Source: Bacillus sp. es.034
GTDB lineage: Bacteria; Bacillota; Bacilli; Bacillales; Bacillaceae_B
DNA length: 64,000 bases
Assembly (NCBI RefSeq): GCF_002563655.1
Contig: NZ_PDIY01000001.1
Location: forward strand, 1,150,001-1,214,000
Reading direction: 5' to 3'
The notes under the pieces were generated by a model. The model searched no databases. It worked only from the letters and a program-made list of their open reading frames with translations, and was not told the DNA's origin. This document shows positions 52,888 through 61,424 of this stretch, in pieces; within the stretch, counting starts at the first letter, position 1; each line of letters opens with the position of its first letter. Position numbers and translations under genes: made by a program.

Positions 52888-53784
52888 TTAATCCTCACCT
52901 CTGATCTTACTAATAATCTCTTGCTTCCTCCTTTCAAGGAATGATTTATGAGTATCATCATTTCTTAATTGGAACAGTTGAATGGCCTTATCCACATGGG
53001 GCAGTGCCTTTTCATTGTCTCCTAGCATTTCGAAATTGTACCCTATATGATAATGTAGTTCTCCAAGCCCCCATAGATGCTCTTCTTCCAGGCACCATGT
53101 AATGGCTTTATGACAGTATTTGATGGATTCCTCATTGCGGCTTAATTCAGTGAGGCCCCGGGCCATATTATAAAATAACCGCGTCTTAATCGTTTTATCA
53201 TGAAGCTGTTTCGAATGGTTCATGAGTGCTTCGACTTTTTGATAGTAGCATAACGACTCTTCATGATGGTTTAATAGGGTTTCCCACGTCCCGAAGGTCA
53301 TAAGGATTTCCATCTCTTTTTCAGTGGTTGCTTTTTTCTGATGGGCTGTCAGGTCATATGCCTCATTCAATAAAGAAAAGGCAGACTCATGATCTTTCTC
53401 CACCTCGAAGAGATAGATGGCTTTATGCCAGTAAAGCAGCTGAAGTCTTTCGGTGTCTTTATAGAAGAATGGATTTTTTTCTTCCGTCTTGACCATTTCC
53501 ATCATTTCAGTAAATTTCCGTTTCAATCTGAGCGTTCTCAGTTGTCTTTCTACCTCTCGGAGATAATCGATCCGGGGTGTCGTCCCGATTTCAAAGAAAT
53601 AGTTCACATCGACTCCAAGCCGCATGGAAATCTGATATAATGCCGTGGCGCTCGGATATATATCCCCCTTTTCGATGCGGCTGATCAATGGCTGAGTGCA
53701 GATCCCTTCTGCCAAGTCCCCCTGGGTAAGTCCTACCACATTTCTTAATTCTTTTATTTTTTTCCCGATCACTGAGTAGTCCAA
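52888..53784 (-). CDS. Second PlcR-like HTH-TPR regulator
   Basis: 298 residues with the same plan and closely similar HTH (IKELRNVVGLTQGDLAEGIC, PLISRIEKGD) as the regulator at 49543, followed by TPR-type helices. The TTG start has GGAGATGATAAA before it. No propeptide gene follows it: only about 65 bases separate it from the convergent galE end. It may use a peptide made elsewhere, or sense something else. Confidence 0.83.
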   Translation of the reverse strand: MDYSVIGKKIKELRNVVGLTQGDLAEGICTQPLISRIEKGDIYPSATALYQISMRLGVDVNYFFEIGTTPRIDYLREVERQLRTLRLKRKFTEMMEMVKTEEKNPFFYKDTERLQLLYWHKAIYLFEVEKDHESAFSLLNEAYDLTAHQKKATTEKEMEILMTFGTWETLLNHHEESLCYYQKVEALMNHSKQLHDKTIKTRLFYNMARGLTELSRNEESIKYCHKAITWCLEEEHLWGLGELHYHIGYNFEMLGDNEKALPHVDKAIQLFQLRNDDTHKSFLERRKQEIISKIRGED

Positions 53785-53842
53785 TTTATCATCTCCAACG
53801 AACCGATAGTATACTCCTATTTTAACAGACGGGAAGCAAGGG

Positions 53843-53869
53843 GAAGCAAGGGGACGGTTCTCTTGCTTC
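53843..53869. repeat. REP-like hairpin with GGGACGGTTCT core
   Basis: GAAGCAAG and CTTGCTTC arms (8 bp) enclose GGGACGGTTCT. The left arm with its preceding GG is tandemly duplicated (53831-53850). Confidence 0.68.
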
Positions 53870-54052
53870 TTTTTACATAAATATGGAAATTTACTATTGA
53901 GTTGGTCGGGTTCTAGGAACAGTTTGGGTACCGTCCATTAATTGGCGAGGTAGGCAATCACTTGGGGCTTGATTTGGATAGTTGGAGTTGCCTGGACGGG
54001 CAGATCAGGTTCGATTCCGATTTTACTTAACGGGAGAAAGGGGAAGAGGGTC

Positions 54053-54083
54053 GGGTAGAATTGGGACTGTCCCCACTCTACCC
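54053..54083. repeat. REP-like hairpin with GGGACTGTCCC core
   Basis: GGGTAGA and TCTACCC arms enclose TGGGACTGTCCCC, itself palindromic. It sits 13 bases from the end of the second SDR relic. Confidence 0.58.
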
Positions 54084-54095
54084 ACCGATATTGAA

Positions 54096-54215
54096 CTACC
54101 TCCCAAGCCAACCCCCATCAACAGCCACCAAATGCCCATGCACATAATTCGAAGCCTCTGAAGCTAAATACATAACGGTCCCTTTAAAATCATCGGGATC
54201 CCCCCATCGCTTCAT
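54096..54215 (-). pseudogene. Short-chain dehydrogenase relic, copy 2 (C-terminus only)
   Basis: 39 codons read KRWGDPDDFKGTVMYLASEA then VHGHLVAVDGGWLGR and a stop, the canonical SDR C-terminus. The rest of the gene is missing. It overlaps in content with the relic at 51222 (GDPNDFKG), so these are two copies, not one gene split by an insertion. Confidence 0.65.
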
Positions 54216-54307
54216 TATACTCATGCGTTAATTGGGGGAATAATTATTTTTTCCTAGGCAGCAAGAAGAAATTTCAACATTTATGCAAAAAGTCACAAAT
54301 AGTCAAA

Positions 54308-54322
54308 TGAGAACCGTCTCCG
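54308..54322. repeat. Reverse-oriented GAGAACCGTCTC REP-like core
   Basis: GAGAACCGTCTCCG is the reverse complement of the GAGACGGTTCTC type core. No long arms are visible. 54216-54435 holds no gene. Confidence 0.4.
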
Positions 54323-54435
54323 ATAAACCTCAAATGATTATGTTGCATATTAAGTGATAAACCTTGCAGAAAGTTATACAATAACAAAGATATTATCAAA
54401 CCATTAATCTACTTCATGAGAAAGGCGATTGAAAA

Positions 54436-55665
54436 TTGAACTTATCAAAGACTAAAAGAATACAGCTAGCTTTGCTGTTGGGGTCACTTGCCATTTTAGG
54501 TCCATTTACGATTGACACGTATTTGCCTTCATTTCCTACGATTGTTAATGATTTTCACACAAATGCTTCATTGGTCCAAATTAGTTTAACCACTTGTTTA
54601 TTAGGACTCGGATTAGGTCAGTTAATTATAGGACCTATGAGTGATGTACATGGTCGTCGTAAGCCATTGCTCATCTTCCTCACTTTGTATTTTTTATCCT
54701 CTGTCATTTGTGCCATCGCACCAAATATTTATACACTGATCGTTTCCCGTTTTATTCAAGGCTTTGCAGCTGCAGGGGGACTGGTGATCTCACGAGCCAT
54801 TGTACGGGATTTGTTTAGTGGGCGGGAACTAACGAAGTTTTTTGCTTCTTTAATGTTGGTTGGAAATCTTGGACCCATTATTGCGCCAATTACAGGCGGT
54901 GCGATTCTGACGTTTACGAGTTGGAAAGGAGTTTTTATTGTCCTGGCTTGTATCGGCATGGTCTTCACATTAATTGTTAGCTTAAAACTTGAAGAATCGT
55001 TACCAACTGAAAAACGGATACCAGGAAATTTCAAGCAGGTCATTACGAACTTTGGATTGTTATTAAAGGACCGTGAATTTGCAGGATATGCCTTTACTCA
55101 AGGATTTACAACAGCAGGTATCTTTGCTTATGTGTCAGGTATTTCGTTTGTCTACCAAAACATTTATGGCGTTTCCCCTCAAGTATTCAGCTTCTTATTT
55201 GGAGTAAATGGAGTTGGCTTAATCATAGGAACTCAAATGGTTGGTCGATTATCAGATTATATACCGGAAAAAACATTCTTGAAAATTGGATTAGGGCTTT
55301 CCAATACAGCTGCTCTATTATTGCTAACGGCCCTTTTACTAAAGGCACCGATTCTATATGTAGCGATTCCTATTTTCTTTTTAGTCATGTCCATCAGTAT
55401 TATTGGAACATCGGCATTTTCTCTGGCAATGGAAACGAAAGGGCATGTTGCAGGAAGTGCATCTGCTTTATTAGGGGTGTTACCGTTCCTGCTTGGTTCC
55501 TTAACAGCTCCACTTGTTGGAGTAGCGGGTGAGTACTCCGCTCTTCCAATGGGGATTATTATCTTGTCTGCAAGCTTTTTGGCCTTCTTATCTTACTTCT
55601 TGTTTGTCCGGAGAGCCTCTTTACATGTGAAAGGATCAGACGCATCCATTCATAATAACTTGTAA
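54436..55665 (+). CDS. Bcr/CflA-type multidrug MFS exporter
   Basis: 409 residues with 12 helices. The N-terminus LGPFTIDTYLPSFPTIVNDF and the loop GPMSDVHGRRKPLL, followed by GFAAAGGLVISRAIVRDLF, are characteristic of the Bcr/CflA (DHA1) group. Members export drugs such as bicyclomycin or, in some species, amino acids. The TTG start follows AAAGGCG. It stands alone with a terminator behind it. It could contribute to tolerance of the nearby cluster's product, but nothing in the sequence shows this. Confidence 0.9.
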   Translation: MNLSKTKRIQLALLLGSLAILGPFTIDTYLPSFPTIVNDFHTNASLVQISLTTCLLGLGLGQLIIGPMSDVHGRRKPLLIFLTLYFLSSVICAIAPNIYTLIVSRFIQGFAAAGGLVISRAIVRDLFSGRELTKFFASLMLVGNLGPIIAPITGGAILTFTSWKGVFIVLACIGMVFTLIVSLKLEESLPTEKRIPGNFKQVITNFGLLLKDREFAGYAFTQGFTTAGIFAYVSGISFVYQNIYGVSPQVFSFLFGVNGVGLIIGTQMVGRLSDYIPEKTFLKIGLGLSNTAALLLLTALLLKAPILYVAIPIFFLVMSISIIGTSAFSLAMETKGHVAGSASALLGVLPFLLGSLTAPLVGVAGEYSALPMGIIILSASFLAFLSYFLFVRRASLHVKGSDASIHNNL

Positions 55666-55670
55666 TATAT

Positions 55671-55718
55671 AAAAAACACCGTTCTACTCGATAACGGATC
55701 GAGGGAATGGTGTTTTTA
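55671..55718 (+). terminator. Rho-independent terminator
   Basis: AAAAACACCGTTC pairs with GGGAATGGTGTTTTT (internal mismatches) around a long loop, then TTTTTAC. Confidence 0.65.
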
Positions 55719-55747
55719 CTTTGCCCAGAATAATCTTTTGCATTTAA

Positions 55748-55876
55748 GACATTTTCCCCTTTAAGAATAATAGTGCCGTTCTAGGAACAGAATGGAAGAA
55801 TAGAGTGATAGATTTAACGAGTGATTACACTAATGACGGTACACTTATTATTGAAGATTCTTTTATCAAACAGTAA
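55748..55876 (+). pseudogene. Short C-terminal gene fragment, unidentified
   Basis: An open frame without start codon reads GTEWKNRVIDLTSDYTND then GTLIIEDSFIKQ and TAA. It looks like the end of a beta-rich protein. The source is unknown and the call is weak. Confidence 0.25.
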
Positions 55877-55880
55877 TGGC

Positions 55881-56098
55881 TTATCTGATTCTACCAAACA
55901 GGAAATTGCCCTCGATCACACGAGCTCCCTCAGCAGATACAAGAGCACCACTGTTGCTTTGAAAGACATTTTTGGCGATTCTTGTGTCCATTTCCTGTTT
56001 CACTTGGACAGGATTTGCAGGCTCAACAGTGCATCAATTGAGATGCGGGCTGTTTTTCCAAGCTGGGTAAGAAATTGCAGTTCCAATGCTTTAGCCAT
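55881..56098 (-). pseudogene. DUF2922-family small protein, frameshifted
   Basis: After a strong ribosome site (AAAGGAGGTGAAACGG) the minus strand begins MAKALELQFLTQLGKTARIS, the DUF2922 N-terminus. It then shifts frame near 56035 and continues with EPANPVQVKQEMDTRIAKNV and SGALVSAEGARVIEGN. Small Bacillales proteins of this family are encoded with DUF1659 partners. Function is unknown. Confidence 0.7.
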
Positions 56099-56135
56099 TC
56101 CGTTTCACCTCCTTTCTCTCAATCTTCAACACTAC

Positions 56136-56330
56136 TTACGCATTGATGTCGTAACTATCATTCTTCTCAATAAGCATAAGCGGCTTTGTGCTTATTACCG
56201 CTAGAGCTTGAGCAGCTTGAAGAATCTTGTCTGGTGTTGAAGAGTAGTTGATATTGCCATAAGTCTTATTGGAGTACTTTGGCTTGCCATTTTCGTCGAC
56301 TCTAGATAATTTAGAGATCCTATTCCTCAT
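56136..56330 (-). pseudogene. DUF1659-family small protein, probably 5'-damaged
   Basis: 64 codons contain DENGKPKYSNKTYGNINYSS and LQAAQALAVISTKPL, the DUF1659 pattern. The first residues (MRNRISKLSR) do not match the usual start and lack a ribosome site, so the 5' end is likely altered. It precedes the DUF2922 relic on the same strand, the usual order of this gene pair. Confidence 0.6.
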
Positions 56331-56359
56331 CTGCCGATATCAACTTTTCTTCATGCGAG

Positions 56360-56390
56360 AGAGACGTGTCACTGTGATACGTCTCTTTTC
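56360..56390 (+). terminator. Hairpin with T-run
   Basis: AGAGACGT and ACGTCTCT (8 bp) enclose GTCACTGTGAT and are followed by TTTC. No rightward gene obviously ends here, so it may be a leftover of a lost gene. Confidence 0.5.
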
Positions 56391-56630
56391 TGTATGCTTA
56401 GCTGAGTAGCAAGGGACCTTTTCCTAGTGGACACATTTAAAACCTACAAAAGCCAGATAGTAACTATCAGCGGTCTCCGGCTGATACGTGTTTCGTTGGC
56501 AGGAAAGGCAATGAATCTCCATTAATTTTTCTATTAATTGAATAAAAATCAAAAAAACTATAATAATATTATTGATTTTTCAATATTTGTATAATATAAT
56601 TGAAAAAAATTCAAAAAGGAGGTGTTTAAA

Positions 56631-57104
56631 ATGAAAATCCAACAAAAGGAACCCCAGGATTTGGATGAGCTTGATATTCAATTGCTTAAACTCTTGCAGA
56701 AAGATGGAAGGTTATCTTATACAGAACTTGCAGAAATGCTAAATACAACAGTTGGAACTGTACGAAATCGTGTGCAGCGTGTGATGGACCAAGATATCTT
56801 GAAAATAGTGGGGGTTTTGAATCCTTTTATTACTGGAATGCCATCTGTCGCCATGTTTGGTATGAAGGTGACGATGAACAAGCTGCAAGCTGTCATTGAT
56901 CAGTTGGTAGAAATCCCGGAAGTACGCTTTGTAGCTGCATCTACAGGGAGATATGACTTGTTTGTGGAAGTGATTACTACGAGCAATGTGGATTTATATC
57001 GGATAATTAAAGAAGAATTCAGCAAAATTGATGGAATTGAGTCTACGGAATCCTCTATGTTCCTGGAGATTCATAAGCAGTCATACGATTGGGGAGTAGG
57101 TTGA
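56631..57104 (+). CDS. Lrp/AsnC-family transcriptional regulator
   Basis: 157 residues. An N-terminal winged HTH (DIQLLKLLQKDGRLSYTELA, TVRNRVQRV) is followed by a RAM-type ligand domain (RFVAASTGRYDLFVEV). Lrp-type proteins respond to amino acids or related ligands and commonly regulate the neighbouring transport and catabolic genes. AAAAGGAGGTG precedes the ATG at 56631 (GTG 56622 is in the ribosome site). The AT-rich upstream DNA (56550-56610) has a TATAAT and a symmetrical ATTGAAAAAAATTCAA that may be its own operator. Confidence 0.88.
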   Translation: MKIQQKEPQDLDELDIQLLKLLQKDGRLSYTELAEMLNTTVGTVRNRVQRVMDQDILKIVGVLNPFITGMPSVAMFGMKVTMNKLQAVIDQLVEIPEVRFVAASTGRYDLFVEVITTSNVDLYRIIKEEFSKIDGIESTESSMFLEIHKQSYDWGVG

Positions 57105-57162
57105 TTTTTTTTTATCGAAAAATGTCAGAATAATCATTATTATCTAAAAAGAGGTGGGTTAT

Positions 57163-57843
57163 TTGAAAAAGGTACTGGTTCTAGTTCTTATCTTCTTATT
57201 TTGTTCAGCAGCACCTTCCATGGCGGCAGAACCGACGATACTGAAAGAAGCAGATATCCAGGTGAAAGCCGGAAGCGACAAACAATACCAAATTACTGAG
57301 AACGTTTCTTTGTTTAATGCAACTGGGATTGAAGAAAGTATCTCACATACGTTTTCAAACTTGGAAAGCAGCCAGATTGATAACCTCATTGTTTCCGCAA
57401 ATGGTCAAGAACTGGAATATGTATGGGAGAAAGGGGAGTCTCTTAGCAAATTATTGGTAACTCCTCCCGAAAATGTTCCGGACGAGTTCACGTACCAACT
57501 TCAATATGATTTATCACTTCAAGAGAATGTATATACCACACCTCTGTTTGTCCCAATGTTCCCTGCTCAAGGAAATAGCAACATTGTTCATATAACTTTT
57601 GAAGCTCCAGAAGGGGAACAAGTCCATAAAAATTCATTCCCGGTTGTCATAGAAGATGTCGGCAATAAGGTGGACAGCCATATTATGAACATTCCTTCTC
57701 ATGTAAAGTATGTTTTCGGAGATGGTGCAGGTACCTTTAATGTATTTAATGTTACTTCATGGGCTGTCATTATTGCTCTTATTGCGGTTATCGCTGTATG
57801 GTTCAGGTCTGAAGTAAGTAAGAAGAAGGGAGTTGCTGCTTAG
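57163..57843 (+). CDS. Secreted protein with C-terminal membrane anchor
   Basis: 226 residues from the TTG at 57163 (AAGAGGTGGG upstream): signal peptide MKKVLVLVLIFLFCSAAPSM, an extracellular beta-rich middle and a single helix near the C-terminus (SWAVIIALIAVIAVWF) followed by a basic tail. I recognise no family. Its stop overlaps the start of a 32-residue peptide gene and the symporter follows, so it is probably an extracytoplasmic partner of that transporter. Confidence 0.68.
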   Translation: MKKVLVLVLIFLFCSAAPSMAAEPTILKEADIQVKAGSDKQYQITENVSLFNATGIEESISHTFSNLESSQIDNLIVSANGQELEYVWEKGESLSKLLVTPPENVPDEFTYQLQYDLSLQENVYTTPLFVPMFPAQGNSNIVHITFEAPEGEQVHKNSFPVVIEDVGNKVDSHIMNIPSHVKYVFGDGAGTFNVFNVTSWAVIIALIAVIAVWFRSEVSKKKGVAA

Positions 57844-57941
57844 TGGGAACACCATTTTGGGGGCTGGTCATCTATGCTGTCGTCTTTATCTCCGGTTACT
57901 TTATTTGGGCGCTGAAAATGAATTCGAAGGAAGAGGAATGA
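57843..57941 (+). CDS. 32-residue single-helix membrane peptide, symporter accessory
   Basis: The GTG overlaps the preceding TAG (TAGTG) and opens VGTPFWGLVIYAVVFISG, a single membrane helix, then YFIWALKMNSKEEE with a charged tail. It lies 27 bases before the sodium:solute symporter gene. The layout mirrors the DUF3311-symporter pair at 34369. It is short, but the overlap, the helix and the position make it convincing. Confidence 0.72.
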   Translation: MGTPFWGLVIYAVVFISGYFIWALKMNSKEEE

Positions 57942-57968
57942 TAGAGAGAATGAGAGGGAGGGGTAAGA

Positions 57969-59387
57969 ATGTTTGAGATTAGTCCGGTTTTCTATTATGT
58001 GATCATTGGTTATTTTGTATTTGTTCTTGGAATCGGAATGTGGGCTGGAAGAGGCAATAAGACGAGTGAGGACCACCTGGTTGCCGGAAGGTCGATTGGT
58101 GCAGTCATTGGTGGTGCCGCATTGGCAGCGACTCAAATGAGTGCCGGGACGTTTGTTGGAACGATGGGTGTCCATTACTTAACGGGCGCCAGCTATATTT
58201 GGTTCTGGCCGGGACTTTGGCTTGGATGGCTGGTATCTGCCATATGGGTTGCACCAAAATTTCAACGTTTTAAAGGTGTAACTGTGCCAGACTATGTTGA
58301 AAAGCGTTATAACTCGAAGGTCGGGAAAGTCATTGCAGCGGTCCTGATCATTGTCGCTTATACAGTGTATCTGATTGGACAGTATGTAGCAGGGGGTATC
58401 GTCATGCAAACCATCTTTGGAATCCCGATGGTATGGGGGGCTTTCATCACGATTGCAATCACGATGGTGTATACAATGAAAGGCGGAATGAAAGCGACGG
58501 CGTATAGTGATTTCGTTCAGGCACTGATCATGGCAGGCTGCTTCTTTGCTGCAATTCCTCTTTTATTCAGTCAAGCGGGTGGATATGATTTTGTCGGAAG
58601 CTTCCTGACAGAACTGGATCCTGCTATCACAGGCTGGCACTTTGGTTTCAAAGATCTCCTTGGCTTCGGACTTGCTTTCGGTTTTGCGATGGCGATTTCC
58701 CCTTATGAGCTGGCAAGGATGTATACGTTGAAAAGTCAAAAGACGGTTCGCCTGGCAATCGGATTCTCTTTCATCTTCCAAGTAATTGTCGGTGTCTCGG
58801 TTTGTCTGGGCGGCATGGCGATGCGTTCCCTGTTCCCGATGCTGAATACAGGGGACAGCGCCTCGTCGATCATGGCGATCAATGTCCTGCCGCCACTGGT
58901 AGGAGCACTTCTCATGGTAGCAATTCTCGCCTCCATCATGAGTACCGTTTCAGGCGTCATGCTCGTTTCCGCTTCGGGTATTTCCCATGATATCTATGGG
59001 GTCATTAACCCAAAAGCAACAGACAAGCAGAAGATGAGGCTGAACCGCATTGCGGTCGTGGTCCTATCCTTATTCCCGTTGGCTTTTGCGGTAAAACCTT
59101 TCGACATGGTGCAGTTTATCGTCATGGTCCAGGCCTCATTGGTCGCAAGTTTCTTCTTCGCGCTTGTCATATTCGGCCTGAATTGGAAAGGTGCCACAAA
59201 GGCAGGAGCACTGACATCAATGATCGGCGGGGTATTGACGGTCCTTCTCTGGTTCCTGTTGGATAAACCATTCGGCTTGAATGAGGTGATACCTGGAGTT
59301 CTCGTGTCTACCATCTTGTTAATAGCTGTTAGTAAAGTGACAAAGCCGGTGCCTAAGGAAAGTTTGGAACCGTTCTTTGGAAAATAA
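57969..59387 (+). CDS. Sodium:solute symporter (SSS family)
   Basis: 472 residues with about 13 helices. SEDHLVAGRSIGAVIGGAAL and ATQMSAGTFVG at the start and ASIMSTVSGVMLVSASGISH in the sodium-site helix are SSS signatures. It likely imports the compound processed by the SDR and two peptidases that follow. GAGGGAGGGG lies 5 bases before the ATG. Confidence 0.9.
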   Translation: MFEISPVFYYVIIGYFVFVLGIGMWAGRGNKTSEDHLVAGRSIGAVIGGAALAATQMSAGTFVGTMGVHYLTGASYIWFWPGLWLGWLVSAIWVAPKFQRFKGVTVPDYVEKRYNSKVGKVIAAVLIIVAYTVYLIGQYVAGGIVMQTIFGIPMVWGAFITIAITMVYTMKGGMKATAYSDFVQALIMAGCFFAAIPLLFSQAGGYDFVGSFLTELDPAITGWHFGFKDLLGFGLAFGFAMAISPYELARMYTLKSQKTVRLAIGFSFIFQVIVGVSVCLGGMAMRSLFPMLNTGDSASSIMAINVLPPLVGALLMVAILASIMSTVSGVMLVSASGISHDIYGVINPKATDKQKMRLNRIAVVVLSLFPLAFAVKPFDMVQFIVMVQASLVASFFFALVIFGLNWKGATKAGALTSMIGGVLTVLLWFLLDKPFGLNEVIPGVLVSTILLIAVSKVTKPVPKESLEPFFGK

Positions 59388-59450
59388 TGAACGAAGGGTG
59401 TCTATGATTTTCTGTTGGCACCTATTCTTTTCAAATTGAGGTGTGAAAAA

Positions 59451-60251
59451 ATGGGCAATGAGTTATTCAGAGGTGAGACCGTTTTAATTACAGGAGCAGG
59501 CTCCGGGATCGGAAAGGGGATCGCGGAACGATTTGCTGATGAAGGAGCGAACCTTTGCCTGGTGGATATCAATGAAGAGAAACTATCTGAGGTTAAGGCT
59601 GGGCTGGAAAAAAAGGACCGGTCATACCAAAAGATTAACACACAGGCAGGAGACCTGTGCGAAGCATCTTTTCGGGAAAAAGTGATCGAACAGGCAATCG
59701 AGTCGTACGGCGCCATTCATGTGGTCATCAATTCTGCAGGTATCTACCCTTCGACTCCGTTCTTGCAAATCACAGAAGCTGAATGGGACAGCGTTCTGGA
59801 TTTGAATTTAAAGGCTGTCTTTTTCTTGAACCAGGCGGCTGCGAAAACAATGATCGACCGGAACATTAAAGGAAGGCTGGTGAATATCAGTTCAACAGCG
59901 AGTGAAGTCGCCAGACCGGGTGTTGCGCATTACTGCTCATCCAAAGCAGGGGTGAAAATGCTCACCCAAGTCCTGGCGCTGGAGTTGGCGCCCCATAGCA
60001 TCAGGGTGAATGCACTGGGGCCGGGGTTAGTGGAAACCGATACTTTGATGAACACCCTGACAACCGAAACAGCCAGAAAAGAGCATGAAGAAAAGATTTC
60101 CTACAGTCCACTCAACAGAGCGGCACTCGTGGAGGAAATTGCCGATGGAGTCGTTTATTTCGCCAGCAGCCAGTCTTCTTATGTGACGGGCCAGACACTG
60201 CTTGTGGATGGAGGCTATGCAGCAGGAAGAATTTTTAAAAGCTTACAATAA
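59451..60251 (+). CDS. SDR-family NAD(P)-dependent oxidoreductase
   Basis: 266 residues of a classical SDR: ITGAGSGIGKGIAERF, NSAGIYP, catalytic Ser in VNISSTAS, HYCSSKAGV (YxxxK) and a typical end SSYVTGQTLLVDGGY. GAGGTG supports the ATG at 59451 over the upstream in-frame start. It would oxidise or reduce a hydroxyl or carbonyl of the imported substrate. It is followed after 15 bases by the M20 peptidase gene. Confidence 0.9.
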   Translation: MGNELFRGETVLITGAGSGIGKGIAERFADEGANLCLVDINEEKLSEVKAGLEKKDRSYQKINTQAGDLCEASFREKVIEQAIESYGAIHVVINSAGIYPSTPFLQITEAEWDSVLDLNLKAVFFLNQAAAKTMIDRNIKGRLVNISSTASEVARPGVAHYCSSKAGVKMLTQVLALELAPHSIRVNALGPGLVETDTLMNTLTTETARKEHEEKISYSPLNRAALVEEIADGVVYFASSQSSYVTGQTLLVDGGYAAGRIFKSLQ

Positions 60252-60266
60252 GAGGAGGAACTCGCG

Positions 60267-61406
60267 TTGGAAGAGGTAGTACAGTTTATCAAAGATAAAG
60301 AAGCCGAGATGGTGGATCTGCTGAAGCAGATTGTGGAACATGAAACACCAACTGCAAATAAAGAACTGACAGACAAACTTGGTGCCTGGATTGCAGAGCA
60401 GTTTACGAGGTTGACGGGAGGCAGAACGGAGACGATTGTTAACGAACAATACGGAAACCATATCAGAGCTGAATGGGGCGAAGGAGAGGAACAAATTCTG
60501 TTCCTTGCTCACTTTGATACCGTGTGGCCGGAAGGGACAATTCAGGAGAAGCCTTTCAGAATTGTGGATGGAAAGGCCTTCGGGCCAGGAGTTTTCGACA
60601 TGAAGGGAGGCATCATTCAAGGGCTTTTCGCTGTTCATGCCCTTCACTCCCTAGGGAAGAAGTTAAATAAACGTGTCGTATTTTTGTTCAATAGTGATGA
60701 GGAACTGGGAAGTCCCACTTCTCAAGAATTGATAGAGAAAGAAGCGGCCAGGAGTGAAAGGGTATTTGTCTTGGAGCCTGCGATGTCAACGGAAGGTGCG
60801 TTAAAAACATCAAGGAAAGGTGTCGGTATTTTTCAATTGAAGGTCGACGGAAAACCAGCACATTCCGGAATTGATCCGGAGAAAGGGGTAAGTGCAATAG
60901 GAGAGATAGCGTCTCAAATCAGTTATTTACATAGCCTGACGGATCTCTCCATCGGGACAACGGTGAACGTAGGAACAGTCAATGGCGGAACGTCCTCCAA
61001 TGTCATCGCGGCAACCGCTGTGGCGGAAATTGATCTTCGTGTTAAAGCACAGGAGGAGTTTGAACGGGTCATTCCGATGATTGAAAATCTTGAACCACAA
61101 GATGAAAGAACCAGCCTTGTTGTAACAGGGGGAATCAACCGCCCTCCTCTTGAAAGAACCGAGGAGGTCAGGAAGATGTTCCAGAACGCGAAGTCATTGG
61201 CGGAACAATACTTAGGATTTGAATTGAAGGAAAAAGAAACGGGGGGCGGCAGTGATGGCAACTTCTCGGCACAGCTCGCACCTACCCTGGACGGACTTGG
61301 AGCAGTAGGAGACGGGGCTCACGCAAACCATGAACATTTGATTGTAAAGGAAATGCCGGTGCGCAGTGCTTTGGTAGCCCTGCTGCTGCTGGAATTCGGA
61401 AAGTAA
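60267..61406 (+). CDS. M20-family metallopeptidase (carboxypeptidase G2-like)
   Basis: 379 residues. Zinc ligands and catalytic residues are visible: LAHFDTVWPEG (HxD), FNSDEELGSPTS (Glu-Glu pair), and NHEHL near the end. The dimerisation domain begins at KGVGIFQLKVDGKPAHSG. The group removes C-terminal or N-acyl amino acids (glutamate carboxypeptidase type). The TTG start has AGGAGGAA upstream. It is intracellular, so it acts after import. Confidence 0.9.
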   Translation: MEEVVQFIKDKEAEMVDLLKQIVEHETPTANKELTDKLGAWIAEQFTRLTGGRTETIVNEQYGNHIRAEWGEGEEQILFLAHFDTVWPEGTIQEKPFRIVDGKAFGPGVFDMKGGIIQGLFAVHALHSLGKKLNKRVVFLFNSDEELGSPTSQELIEKEAARSERVFVLEPAMSTEGALKTSRKGVGIFQLKVDGKPAHSGIDPEKGVSAIGEIASQISYLHSLTDLSIGTTVNVGTVNGGTSSNVIAATAVAEIDLRVKAQEEFERVIPMIENLEPQDERTSLVVTGGINRPPLERTEEVRKMFQNAKSLAEQYLGFELKEKETGGGSDGNFSAQLAPTLDGLGAVGDGAHANHEHLIVKEMPVRSALVALLLLEFGK

Positions 61407-61424
61407 ATAAGGAAGGGGATTTTT

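Noticed and set aside
54008-54020. GGTTCGATTCC resembling a tRNA T-loop
   Set aside because: The flanking bases do not form a T-stem, and no acceptor or anticodon arm can be drawn.
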